Below, piece by piece: positions 49,121-60,228 of a DNA stretch of 64,000 nt. Every line of letters starts with the position of its first letter. The first letter of the stretch is position 1. The DNA is taken from contig JAIXMP010000026.1 of the NCBI GenBank assembly GCA_025677815.1, positions 496,001 through 560,000 of the forward strand, given 5' to 3'. Made by a program: the position numbers and the translations under genes. Under the pieces are notes generated by a model. The model did not search any database and was not told the origin of the DNA. It worked only from the letters and a program-made list of their open reading frames with translations. This DNA comes from Phascolomyces articulosus (Eukaryota; Mucoromycota; Mucoromycetes; Mucorales; Lichtheimiaceae).

Positions 49121-52100
49121 TTAATCTCTAGTACGAAGAAGAGTAGTTCGATTATTATAACGAGCCATCATGACGGGAGAATCATCATCGATATCATCAA
49201 GGAGAGGTCTTGAAGATCTTCGACTACTTGGGCTTGCAGGAGAAGACATACTTGGACTTCGTGGACCACTATTAGTATTGGGACGTAATCCTTGAGGTGA
49301 TCCCATCCCTACAGGAGAAGCCATCATATAATGTGGACCGGGTGACATGGGACTGGTAGGTGTAATTGGACTGCCCATCGAAAGAGGAGGTGGTGGACCT
49401 GCCATATAAGGATGCATTGGTGGAGGTGGTGGACCAGTAAACATGATGGGCATACCCGGAGGTGGTGGTGGACCAGGCATATATCCATTATTATACATCA
49501 TAATTTGTTGTTGCTATATACATGTATATAGGATTATATATCTTTTATGAGTTATTCCGAAATTATGCTCTATTATTTGCTGTAATTATAATGTTACCTG
49601 ATGATATTTCATCCATTGTTGCTGTCGTTGTTCAAAAATTCGTCTTTCCTTTTCACGTTCCAATAAATTACGATCCACATGATGTTGTTGGACACGTTCA
49701 CTGACACGAAGATTATTTCCTTCTTTACGGTCCCTTTCACGACGAGAAATCATGCCCACAAATCCACCTTCAGGTACATGAGGTTTGGTATGTTCGACTT
49801 GAATCAATGGTTGACCTGTCGCACGACAATATTCGATTTGTTCTTTGGCCGTTAATTGTTCACCTAAATAAGTATCTAATAAACTATTTTGAGGTGCAAA
49901 ATGATCGGTCAAGGCAGGAATCATGGGAGCATCATCATCATCATCGTCTTCATCCTGTCCATGGACAAGAACACCTTCTTCATTATAACCTCCTTCTTGT
50001 CCCATATCATAAGGATGACGATGGCGTTGATCCATGGATCGTTTATAATAAGTATCTCCACCACGAATGTTGTCGCCATAATCATCCATCCAAGAACCAC
50101 CTTGTTGTTGTTGATGATGATCCCAGGAGGATCGACGTCGACGTGCATATTCCATTGAAGGAGACAAATGGCCAAAGTAACTACCTCCTCCTGAAGATGA
50201 CTGTCGATCCACAGAGTCTCGTTCGGCTGATAGTTTGACGTTGGATGGTAATGAATACTTTCGTGCGGCTTCGGATGAAAAAGATGTTTTTGAATCAATG
50301 TATTTATCAAAATCCATATTTAATGAAAAATCACCAAATAAAGATGAAGAGGAAGAAGCTTGCTGTTGCTGTTGCAGTTGCTGCTGCTGCTGTTGTTGTT
50401 GTTGTTGTTGCATTTGTAATTGTTGTTGCTGTTGACGCTGTTGACGTTGTAACATGATATCCTTGTTACTACTGGAACTAGTAGAAGCAAAAGAACCTTG
50501 TCGACTACTACTACTATGACTAACCACCAATCCATCGAAATCACTTTGAAGGGTATCCAATAATGGTGAAGAAGTACTTGAAACCCCTCCTCCTCGTGTA
50601 CTACTGGCACCACCAGGCGAACGAGGAACATCAAATCCATTGCCAAAATCAAAATCTGGTATCAATGATTCGGCCGCTGATTTATTACTAGTGTTATTGT
50701 TACTCCCACCTGTGGATGTAAACGAAAGACCTGCCATGGAACCTGCACGAGATGCCAATTGACTTCTTGTTTTAGCAATAGGTTCATCGTCACTATCAGA
50801 TTCTTCATCCTCATCATTCTCTTCATCATCCTCATCATCTTCTTCACTTTCATCACTGGAATCCGCTACTTGACGTGAAAATTTGAATCGAGGATCTCTT
50901 GAAGGGCGTCGATTTCTTGCTCCACCCGGCTGTCGTTGCATTGTATCATCATCGCCATCCTCTTCATCACTATCAAAAGCAGCCATTAAATCCGCTGAAG
51001 CCGATCGTTGACGTAGCGGTAAAGAAGTTGTAGCACTGGATACAGACGAGGAACCATCTTCACATGCCACTGTAATCAATGGAAGACTATTAGCACGCAT
51101 TCCAGGGCCACCTTGAGGACGAATTGGTTGAGATAGTTTTTTATGCAGTGCTTCCATAAACAAGGTATGTAATGTTATGTTGCTATTGCTACTGCCCTTA
51201 TTAGAGGAGTGTTGTTGATCCATAAACGAAACCACATCATCGGTTTCCAAAAATAGACGAGGTGATCCAGCATCACCATAATGAAGTGACTCCTTTTCTG
51301 TAGGATCGGTGATCAAATGTTCAGGGCGTCCATGCATTTTATAAGCATCAAACATGGCCAATAATCCATTCAACATGGCTTGACAGTGATCGGCCATTAA
51401 TAATACGTGGCCTTCTTCAGGGTTTTTGGCACCTTTACGTAAGATCCATCCATCCATACGCATAATGCAACTTTTTTCAATCAATTGAGGTAATTCGGGA
51501 TAAATGGCATACGCATGCGTAATAGAAGTCATGGTCATGAGGGGTGTTTTGGATTTTTTGGTATCCATGAATACAAGATGTGGAGAACCGCTGCCATTGG
51601 ATGAAGAGGTAGTGGGTGTTTTGTTTCCTCCAAATAAGGATGGTTTGCTGCCAGATTGTTGCTGTTGTTGCTGACCCCCCGATGATGTGTTGACCATGGA
51701 TGTATCCATCATGATGTATTGTTTTTGCCAGTCCCCTCCACAAACAGATACTTGCCAATGCGCATCCCATTTGGAAGCATGCATGGTAACACTTGGATCG
51801 AAATGTTGTAACAATAATTTTTGTGTAAACATCATTTGTAATTTCTTTTTTTCAAAACACGCCAATCGAATCGCAGCGATCCAACGTAACAAGGTGGATT
51901 CATCCGAGGCTTCCAAATGGATCATTTTTTGTTGCTGTTGTTGTGATTGTTTCGATGAATTGCTATTATTTGTCGTCGTGGTATTGAGTTTCAATACAAA
52001 CATCCGTTTATCTTGTTGCTCCACATGCGATTCAGGTGAAATAAGCGTATATTGAGGCATCACGCGTTGTGCTTGGACTTCAGCATCCCACATGGATAAA

Positions 52101-52492
52101 GTGGATCCACAGATTTCGGCAAAACATCGAGTACGAGAACTTTCACTTGGATTATGCTTGAATAGATACCCTTCAATATACACTTTTTGGCTATAATGAT
52201 CAAAAGATTGAACAAAACCTTTCATATCATGAGGCACATGGTCATAGTTGGTCGGTGTATGACTTCCTTTAATGAATCGAGCAGGTCGAAAACTGACAGA
52301 CCGATTATTGTTGCTGCTACGAGTACTATGTGTGGATGGACGCATTCCTGTGCTATGATTACTCACAGGTGTACTTGGGCGTAAAGGATGAATGCATTGC
52401 TGTTGATGATCAGCAGCTTCCGATGATGAAGTAGAAAACGACGATTCATTGGGAGATGAAGATCGACGTTGATATGCGTTTTGAACAAGCAT
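49121..52492 (-). CDS. PH-domain protein of the CAF120/Skg3 type, 1095 aa
   Basis: Exons 52492-49598 and 49513-49121 join in phase to 1095 aa. A PH domain spans about residues 104-213 (YIEGYLFKHNP ... RCFAEICGSTLSMWDAE ... RMFVLKL ... ESTLLRWIAAIRLACFE). It is followed by a second conserved region (to ~370) with WQVSVCGGDW, PELPQLIEKSCIMRMDGWI and VLLMADHCQAMLNGLLAMFDA. That order, and the split PH-like second half, is what I know from fungal Caf120/Skg3 proteins, which associate with the CCR4-NOT complex or the bud neck. The rest is low-complexity: an acidic D/E/S block near 550, a long Gln run near 700, and a C-terminus of Pro-rich PPPPP repeats and SP sites on the second exon. The EKERRIFEQRQQQW helix precedes the intron. 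The CCR4-NOT role is inference from family; single-exon PH scaffolds are an alternative. Confidence 0.75.
50345..50450 (-). repeat. CAA/CAG trinucleotide tract coding poly-Gln
   Basis: An interrupted CAG/CAA array within the CAF120-like CDS encodes a Gln-rich run of over 30 residues with scattered Leu and Met. Mixed codons make it less prone to slippage than a pure array. Confidence 0.85.
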
Positions 52493-55400
52493 TGTTATAG
52501 TATATATATATTTGTATTATTGTATGATGGAGTTGTAAAGTGGTGGGTTATAAAGAGGAAAAATAGTCTATGATCCAAATGGTTGAATAAAAAAAAAAGA
52601 GAAATCTAATCGGACAGGTCTAGCAAAGCAACTATAAAAGTTTGTTCAGAACATTAAGTTTTTGGTTTATTTTTCAAATTCAATTGCTTTATCACAAACT
52701 TACCAAACAAAAAAGAAAAGAAAGATCGATATGAAAAAGGAAAGGAAAGAGAGAATGGATAGGATAAATCAAAGAAGAGAAGAGGAAAGAAAGAAAGAAA
52801 AAAAAGGGAATTGAGAAAAAAAATCTAACAAATATATGAGAGGGAGGCAAAATAAATATATAAAAATAATTGAAGAGGAGAGAGCAAGCTATTACACATA
52901 AAAAAAAGAGACCATTCAAAAAAGAGTACTAGACCACAAAGGAAAGAATCATTTAATAGGGGTGTCTTATATACCTTCTTCCTCTTCTTCTTCTCTTGTT
53001 CATAATACTAGTGTTAATACAAATGCTAATAATAATACTAATGATGTTGATGGATGAATGAAGAGAAGGAGTTGAAATTCATTCAATCATATTCACAAAT
53101 GTACATAATACTAATAAAATAACTTATCAGTAATATAGGATAATGATGACTTTTAACTAATGGAGTTGATTTTATTTTGTTCACGTTAAAAAAAGGCCTA
53201 TTTTTCCACTCCTTAATTTTTATTGTGTGTCTAAGTAACTAAGTAAAATAACAATAATAATATAAAAAAAAGGGGTTGGTTGTGTGTGCGGGCGAGTTTA
53301 GTTAGTAAAATGTGGTATTCGCTATGTTGTTTCTTATATATAAATATAAATAATAATTACACTTCTTTTTCTCTCCTTCCTTTAATCCCCATCCACCCCC
53401 CCTTCTTCTCTTCTCTCTTCTCTTCAAGTTTCCCTTATTTTTTTTTCATCACTTATTTATATAACCTAATAATAGTATGAATGAACGACGAATGAATGCA
53501 TTGATAATTTTTTATATATAAATATCAAAACACGATGTCATAATAATTAGAAACATCATTAGGTAAAACGATGTCCTGTCTGTGTCACTTATTACATGCA
53601 TAAAAAATGTTTTTTTATGCACACCGACGAGATTTATATTAATCACAACAAGTATATATTATCATGCCTGCTGCTGTTGCTACTGTTGTGATTAATGCAT
53701 ATATCCTATGATATAATTATCAACCTAGTATTTACCTTCTTTTTGATATATTTATATACATGAATTATCATAATATTAGACAAAATGATAATACGTAACT
53801 AAAAGATGGCAACAAAAATAAGAACAAAACTGGTTTATATTTCTAACTTTTATAATCCTATTACTTTACCTTTTTTGTTAGCGTAGCATAACTTAATAAC
53901 TAGTTAAATGGTATTATTTCTATTTGGTAACGTATTATATTCATATATATAAATTTCTTTAGCCTAAGAAAACATGGCTGATGATGAAAATGGTTTAAAA
54001 GCTTTCTTTTTTAATAAAGCTTTTCTAAATTCTCTTTTGTACATATAATTTATCCTTTCTTCTTTCCTTAACCGTGCATTCTGTAATTGATAAATGGATG
54101 GATATATGCTTAGGATGAATTGATATAGAAAAATATTAAAGTTTCTTTTACAAAATTTTATGTGGATAATGATAATCATTAATGATCTCAACAAAGTATA
54201 TATGCAGGGGGGTTTAAAAAAAGATAAAGCAAATTATCCCCATCGATATCATTTTTCTCATCGTACAGAAAATGACTAATGATGAATTGTAAACAAGTAA
54301 ATGATGCATCTTAGGAAAACAATAGAACCTACTTGAATGACACAGGTTTGTATGAGTGTGATCATTCTTCCGGATTGTTACACGCCAACAATTATTGGCC
54401 AGTAACGTTCCTATCATCATATTCGAAACAATATGTAAAATAACATATACTATGTGTTTTTTTCCAATATTCATGTTTTATAATCTAGAGCTGTAAAAAA
54501 GTATATTTTTACTGTTGTAAGATTTTTTTGTCACTTTCCTGCTGGAGGGTAATTGTATTTATGTAAATGACATTTCGTTACAAGAGCTGACTCTAACTAG
54601 TCTTTAAAATATTTGTCCTCAGTGGTAGTCCGTTGCGTTGCAAATTCTGAAATAGAAGACCCCACATCGTTTACTGTAATTCGAAGATTCAACTCTACTT
54701 CTTTATAAATGATTGACAGCAAACGTGGAATAACGAGTAACACACATGAATTTTGATGACTTCACCAAACAGAGTAGTCCAATATTTCGCAATAACTGAT
54801 GTTTCTGAGCACATGTCAATATATTTATCAGAAAACATGTATGAACCGAATGCCTGTGTGAATATCCAAACTAATGAAGCGAATACACGTTATTTTCATT
54901 ATTACTTTTTATTATCACTATCACAATTACTATTACTTTTACTAAAACTTTATGACGTACATGCGCCGATATATATTTTTTATTTTCTTTCGTCATTATT
55001 GCTGATAAGCATAATGTCAACAGTGTTGTAGCAAACCAGTGCTTTTTGTCTTCAATCTAAACTATCCAAACAAGTCTATCAGTCTTTATCCAACGTTCAA
55101 TGTCTATCCATCGTTCTTTTTCCATACTTTCTTTCCCTTTCCCTACGCTATCCCCTTATCCATTATACCAATGAACAGATTATCTAACCAATTACTATTT
55201 ACTTTTGTCAATTCTTTTGGAATTCTGAAGGGTGAGCTTTCCATTTCCACCATGTATGGCTGTGCGTAATTACTAATCAAGTGTGCTGCCTATTCAATTC
55301 CAAGCTAGTGCAGTTGGACGCCTTGATAAGGCGCTGACAAGTCAATAATACCATTCTGGCATATTCTAAAGTAATATATTAACGTTTTCTAGTATCTACA

Positions 55401-55629
55401 TTCCAAGTGTTATCAGCACTATCAAAAAGCTTTTTTCTTGTGCTCACATTACAAAACAGTTTTTGTTCTTACTTTTATATTGTTCACAGCTAAGGACGAC
55501 CAGCTTCTCGCTAGTGTGTTATTTTTGCCAGGAATTCGGATACTACTGTTGGCATTTGCCTAATATTGTTGATAAAAAAGAAAAAGAATATGTAATCATG
55601 TTAGAAGGGTGTGCATTAGAGAGAAAACT
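52493..55629. other. Gene-poor tract
   Basis: The first ~450 bp are the presumed promoter and leader of the CAF120-like gene, strongly purine-rich on the plus strand (A/G runs, 52690-52920). 53350-53450 is a C/T-rich tract. A perfect-looking short hairpin with TGCATAAAAAA and TTTTTTATGCA arms occurs near 53597-53622. No gene, tRNA or transposon could be supported up to 55629. Confidence 0.4.
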
Positions 55630-56153
55630 TTAGATATACAAAACTTTTCTTCTTTCAACATCCTTGATTAAAAATTGACGTAGAGATCGTTTCCGTAAAA
55701 TCAATTTTTCATTTTCTTGACCAGATTCCTAAAATCACCGATGGGAAGGTGAAAAATGATCGAATAGTTACGAATAATAAGAAATTATATTGTACCGCCT
55801 CCTCTGCTTCTTCGATTCAATCTCAACTGTAACATTATTTTTTCCTTCTCTAACTGTTCTTCCTGCCTTGTCAATTCAGATAAGGCACCGATTAACTCCT
55901 GTGACACGGTATATAATTGATGTCTTTACAATTTATAAAGATATTTTAGTTTGAATGGGTATTATATAAGAGGCGAAAGGAAGGATTGAATTATAAATTC
56001 ATAAAAAAAAACGAGTTTCCAATTATTGTACAGCTTTATCTTGCAACACATAATTATTCGTTCGACGTAATGAACTATTATACCGCGGTAAGACAGACGA
56101 GCTAGCCGACCTCATCATCAGCAATGTTAATTTATACACCAAAGAAAGAAGCA
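55630..56153 (-). CDS. Possible small mitochondrial-type protein, splice model unresolved
   Basis: Three minus-strand pieces look like exons. 56153-56032 begins with ATG and includes MMRSASSSVLPRYNSSLRR, an Arg/Ser-rich sequence resembling a mitochondrial presequence. 55898-55796 encodes a coiled-coil-like ELIGALSELTRQEEQLEKEK stretch. 55728-55630 encodes ENEKLILRKRSLRQFLIKD and a stop. Both candidate donors read GTACAAT and the acceptors are CACAG and TTTTAG. The middle piece is 103 nt, which leaves the last piece one base out of phase, so either a boundary is wrong or the gene is broken. I do not recognise the family. The first piece overlaps the F-box-like relic on the other strand, and only one of the two readings may be real. 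Confidence 0.25.
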
Positions 56154-56804
56154 TCATCTTTATTCTTTGAACACGCTCAAATCCTTTGGTCACTCGATAT
56201 TGATTCGGATTTTGGGTATCATTCAGATCAAAGAATGATGTATGATAATTAGTATTGGAACATATGGCGCTCTTCGTAAGCTTGACTTTAGTATTCTATT
56301 AGAAAACGAGCAGCTAATTTCATTTTTGGAAAACAAGAAGGATTTAAACGTATGTACATTGAAGATACAATACATGGATCCTCTAGATCTACGGATAATA
56401 AAGAATTGAAAGTGCTTACATCATTACCACAACTTGAATATCTCGAAATCAATGGTGAAAAAAAAATCGAGGGAGAATCCCTAATAAGCCAAGAAGGATA
56501 CTTCGATTATAATTCCAAGAGCATGCAAGTGATGATCGTCCCTTATTGTGTATATCAAATCATGAATTACCGTGAATGGATGGCACCCTCCTCTGTGTCA
56601 ATTTACCCGGCCAATGGTGATAGCATTACGGTGGAATGTTTACATAAACTATATTCGGTTCAAGAATTAGATATAGCAATTACGATGATGGCTATATCGA
56701 TGACGGAGAAGATAATTGGTGATTACTCCAACGAGGCTGTTTGCGGTGGCGTGGTCCTAAAAGGTACGATGAAAATGTTTTGCTTTATTCAACGTCTCCG
56801 TTGA
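56080..56804 (+). pseudogene. F-box/leucine-rich-repeat-like relic
   Basis: Plus-strand pieces in shifting frames read like an F-box protein: ELADLIISNVNLYTKERS near 56101, LRKLDFSILLENEQLISFLE near 56275, then, after a frame change near 56390, the open frame to 56804 with LTSLPQLEYLEINGEKKIEG. F-box LRR proteins, in which the F-box recruits SCF ubiquitin ligase and the repeats bind targets, are abundant in Mucoromycota and often decay. At least two frame changes and a stop near 56160 make this a relic. Without comparison to an intact relative the call is tentative. Confidence 0.35.
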
Positions 56805-57751
56805 ACACAGCTTCCGGTCGGACATATTTGTTCGAGACAGATAAAAAAAGCATAAAGTTTAGAAAAAAAAAGTACAAAAATTAAAGTAAGGGTTCATATG
56901 CTACTACAATTGTTAATAAGAAACATAAAGCTTAAGACATAAATAAGGGAGGGATTTGATATACTAATGTTTTTTTTTAGGATTATAAATATTACTTGGG
57001 ATAGGTAATGGATTATAGTTCACTTACCTAGTCTGGTTCAGGAGAGGAGGTTCAATCGTAGTGGTGCCTTTCCAGGTTCTGGATCGAGGTATTGTTGGGT
57101 CCTAAAAGGTACAGGATTTTGCGTTTGATTACGAACACAAGTCTTTGGAACACAAGTCTTTGGATGACTTCGTTCATTAATAAAAGTTAGATTTGTTCGC
57201 ATATGAGAGATGACTTTCTTCACCAATAAGTGTCATTTTTTAAATTTTATATGTTGAAGTTATTCACTTATAAAAAGCAATTTTGTTCGTTAATGAAAGA
57301 TGAATTTTTCACGTATAAAGACTAAATTATTTTTATAAGAGAATAACTTCCCCATTTAATGTTTAAAGAATGTCAACTTTTACCATATACGAAAAATCCA
57401 AGGGTTTATGTCCATAATCAAATGCAAAGTCCTGTGCCACATAACACACATAACAAACCCTGCTTATAAGCAACGATTTCCATTGGATCAAAGTGATTCT
57501 TAGTCAATGTGGAGGAAAAAGGAGTCAAAAAAAAAGAGCCGACAGACCAAGTAATTGATGGCCAATGGTTAGTCGTGAATCATTTTGCTTAACTTCAGAT
57601 CGAGCTATTTGATTGGTTAAGCATTATTTGTCACAATCCCAAACGTCGTTTTCTTTTTTCCATATAAAAAGGAAAAAGATGAATCAAATACCCATTTTTT
57701 ATCATCCTCTTCTTTTACTCTAACAGAAAAGAATAATAATAATAAGAAACA
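56805..57751. other. Spacer and IPMS promoter
   Basis: The phrase GTCCTAAAAGGTAC occurs at about 56754 and again near 57100, possibly a small dispersed repeat. A short direct duplication (AACACAAGTCTTTGGA twice) lies near 57135. The IPMS promoter shows an ATTGG (inverted CCAAT) near 57611 and TATAAAAA at 57663. No gene is supported. Confidence 0.35.
57663..57670 (+). promoter_or_regulatory. TATA box of the IPMS gene
   Basis: TATAAAAA lies 89 bp upstream of the ATG at 57752, with an inverted CCAAT box about 50 bp further upstream. The assignment is by position and consensus. Confidence 0.5.
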
Positions 57752-59111
57752 ATGGCTATTACAAACGGAAACTCTGATAAAGAACGCTTGATTGTATTTG
57801 ATACCAGCTTGAGAGATGGTGAACAGGTAAATATGAATCAATTTTTTTGGAAATAAAAAAGGAAATATATAAAACCAAGCAATGAATTATATATAATTGT
57901 CACCATCAAAAAATATACTCAAACTTTATTATCATTTATTATTATAGTCTCCTGGTGTTTCTTTAAACACGGACGAAAAAATTGAAATTGCTAAACAACT
58001 TTCTCGTCTTGGTGTCGATGTCATTGAAGCTGGTTTCCCCATTGCTTCTGTTGGTGATTTCGAAGCTGTTCAACGTATTGCACGCGAAGTCGGCTCTCTT
58101 ATGGAAGGTCGTGAACATATTGGTGAGCCCATGACGATTTGTGGTTTAGCTCGTTCTACACCTGGTGATATCAAACGTTGTGCTGAAGCCATCCAAGATG
58201 CACCCAACCGTCGTATTCACGTCTTTTTGGCCACCTCAGATATTCATTTGAAGCATAAACTCAAGATTGATCGTGAAGAATGTGTCAAGCGTGCCGTGGC
58301 TGCTGTGACTTTGGCTCGTTCTTTTGTTCCTCAAGTCGAATTCTCTCCTGAAGATGCCAGTCGTTCTGACCCTGACTTTTTGTGTGAAGTCCTTGGTAAG
58401 GTCATTGAAGCCGGTGCTACCACATTGAACATTCCCGATACTGTCGGTTATAATCTTCCAGAAGAATATGGTGCTTTGATCAAGCATTTGGTGGAAAATA
58501 CTCCTGGTGGTGATAAGGTGACTTGGTCGACTCATTGTCACAATGATTTGGGTTTGGCTACTGCTAATACCTTGAGTGGTATTCGTAATGGTGCTCGTCA
58601 AGTCGAAGTCACCATCAACGGTATTGGTGAACGTGCAGGTAATACCGCCATGGAAGAAATTGTCATGGCCATTCACACACATCCTACCGCTTTCCCTGTT
58701 TATCACAACATCAACACACGTTTGATCTTCCCTACCTCCGTCATGGTTTCTGAATTATCTGGTATGATGGTCCAACCCAATAAGGCAATTGTGGGTCGCA
58801 ATGCTTTCTTGCACGAATCTGGTATCCATCAAGATGGTGTGTTGAAGAATCGTCAGACGTATGAAATCATCAGTGCTGAAAGTGTGGGTGTGACGGATAT
58901 TGCTTTGGTCTTGGGTAAACATTCAGGTCGCAATGCTTTCCGTGAACGATGCAAAGAATTGGGTTTTGCTGCCATCAATGACGAAGAGTTCCAAAAGGCT
59001 TTTGTGGATTTCAAGAACTTGTGTGATAAAAAGAAGAATGTCAATGATGAAGATATTTTGAATATTTTGAATAGTATTCAAACTGTTCCTTCCAAGCATG
59101 TTGAATTGTAA
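57752..59111 (+). CDS. 2-isopropylmalate synthase, bacterial/plant type, without regulatory domain (412 aa)
   Basis: Catalyses acetyl-CoA + 2-oxoisovalerate to 2-isopropylmalate, the first committed step of leucine synthesis. Exons 57752-57826 and 57948-59111 join in phase to 412 aa. The TIM-barrel signatures are intact: [15 protein letters not shown] with the catalytic Arg21-Asp22, [20 protein letters not shown] with metal-binding His221/His223, NGIGERAGN at 249-257, and the subdomain around [16 protein letters not shown] and [10 protein letters not shown]. The chain stops just after [10 protein letters not shown], where LeuA proteins enter the C-terminal leucine-sensing domain (E. coli LeuA is about 520 aa). 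No frame downstream resumes it. The sequence is of the LeuA/plant IPMS type rather than the Leu4/Leu9 type usual in Dikarya. A related specificity (homocitrate or methylthioalkylmalate synthase-like) cannot be excluded. No targeting peptide is evident, suggesting a cytosolic location. Codon use looks highly biased, as in well-expressed genes. Confidence 0.88.
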
Positions 59112-60228
59112 AAAAATACAACAACACAACCAACCTAATCCAACAACAACAAATTCATACCCTAATATATCTCGCTCTCACAACATCCGTCATATAATTC
59201 CATCCTATAAAAAAATTTCACAGCAAAAACTCCCCCGCTGGAACGGATATATCATTACATATTTTTCTTTTTGCATTTTGCCCTATTTTTTTTTGTATAT
59301 CGCACATTTTTCTTTTCATTCGTAAATATTGTTTCTTTCTTTTTTATTATTATTCTTATTATTCTTACTATTTATCATTCCATGAAATAAATTATATACT
59401 GCACACACTATAAAATCGGGTTTTTATTTCTTTTGTATGTTTGTGTTGATTTGACAACCAAACAAAAATAATTGGTAAAATTGTATTTTTTTGACATTAT
59501 GCTGCTTAGCTATGGTGGTCTAACTATTTGTAATGCATCCGCCTATTCCTCTTGTGTATATGGATTAATCACAGTATTTATAAGAGTCCCCAAGGTTTGT
59601 TTTATACATTATATGCATATCAGCATATTCCTTCCAGTGACTTGTGCTTAGTCTTTTTTAAAGGCGATGTACAATGATGAACTTAATCAGCATCATCAAT
59701 TGTGTTACAAATAGAAGTAATGTAAAATTCCATGTTGCGCCAGATTTTCTCCAGATAGCAACTGATTGTTTTGTTTACCCATAATAGTTCAGCAGCAGAA
59801 TACATTATTAGAAGTGTTTGTTTGAGTTTCTTTTATTGAATATAAATGGTAATTACATAGTTATGTATATATTTGTGCTTTTTGATAAAGTGTTTTAAAG
59901 TTAGGCTCATGTGTTACATGTTTTAGTGAGAAAAAAATGGAGGTTAACAAAAAGCACGATCTTTTATCTTCCTCATCTTACTGATGATTTAACTATTTTT
60001 TTTTTGCAAGAAACATTAACAGAGAAGTCCTTGACCAATATCAGCAAAAAGAACACATATTGGATTACCAACAGTATTCCCTTCGCCCTCCTTGCAGTAT
60101 TATCAATAATACCATTCCTGGCTTCTTTATCTGTATGATCACTTTTTCTTTTCTTTATAAAAAACTTACATATCCTTCGGTACCAATTTTTGAAACTAAT
60201 ATGACAAATTATATAAAAGTAGAAAAAA
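59112..60228. other. Spacer between IPMS and HET-like copy 3
   Basis: 59112-59400 is the probable IPMS 3' flank with AATAAA at about 59387. From about 59890, short blocks match the region upstream of HET-like copy 1, suggesting that the duplicated unit extended some 300 bp 5' of the gene. No other feature. Confidence 0.4.

Noticed and set aside
50235..50457. Cys- or Ala/Val-rich plus-strand ORFs
   Set aside because: Antisense translations of the poly-Gln tract in the CAF120-like gene.
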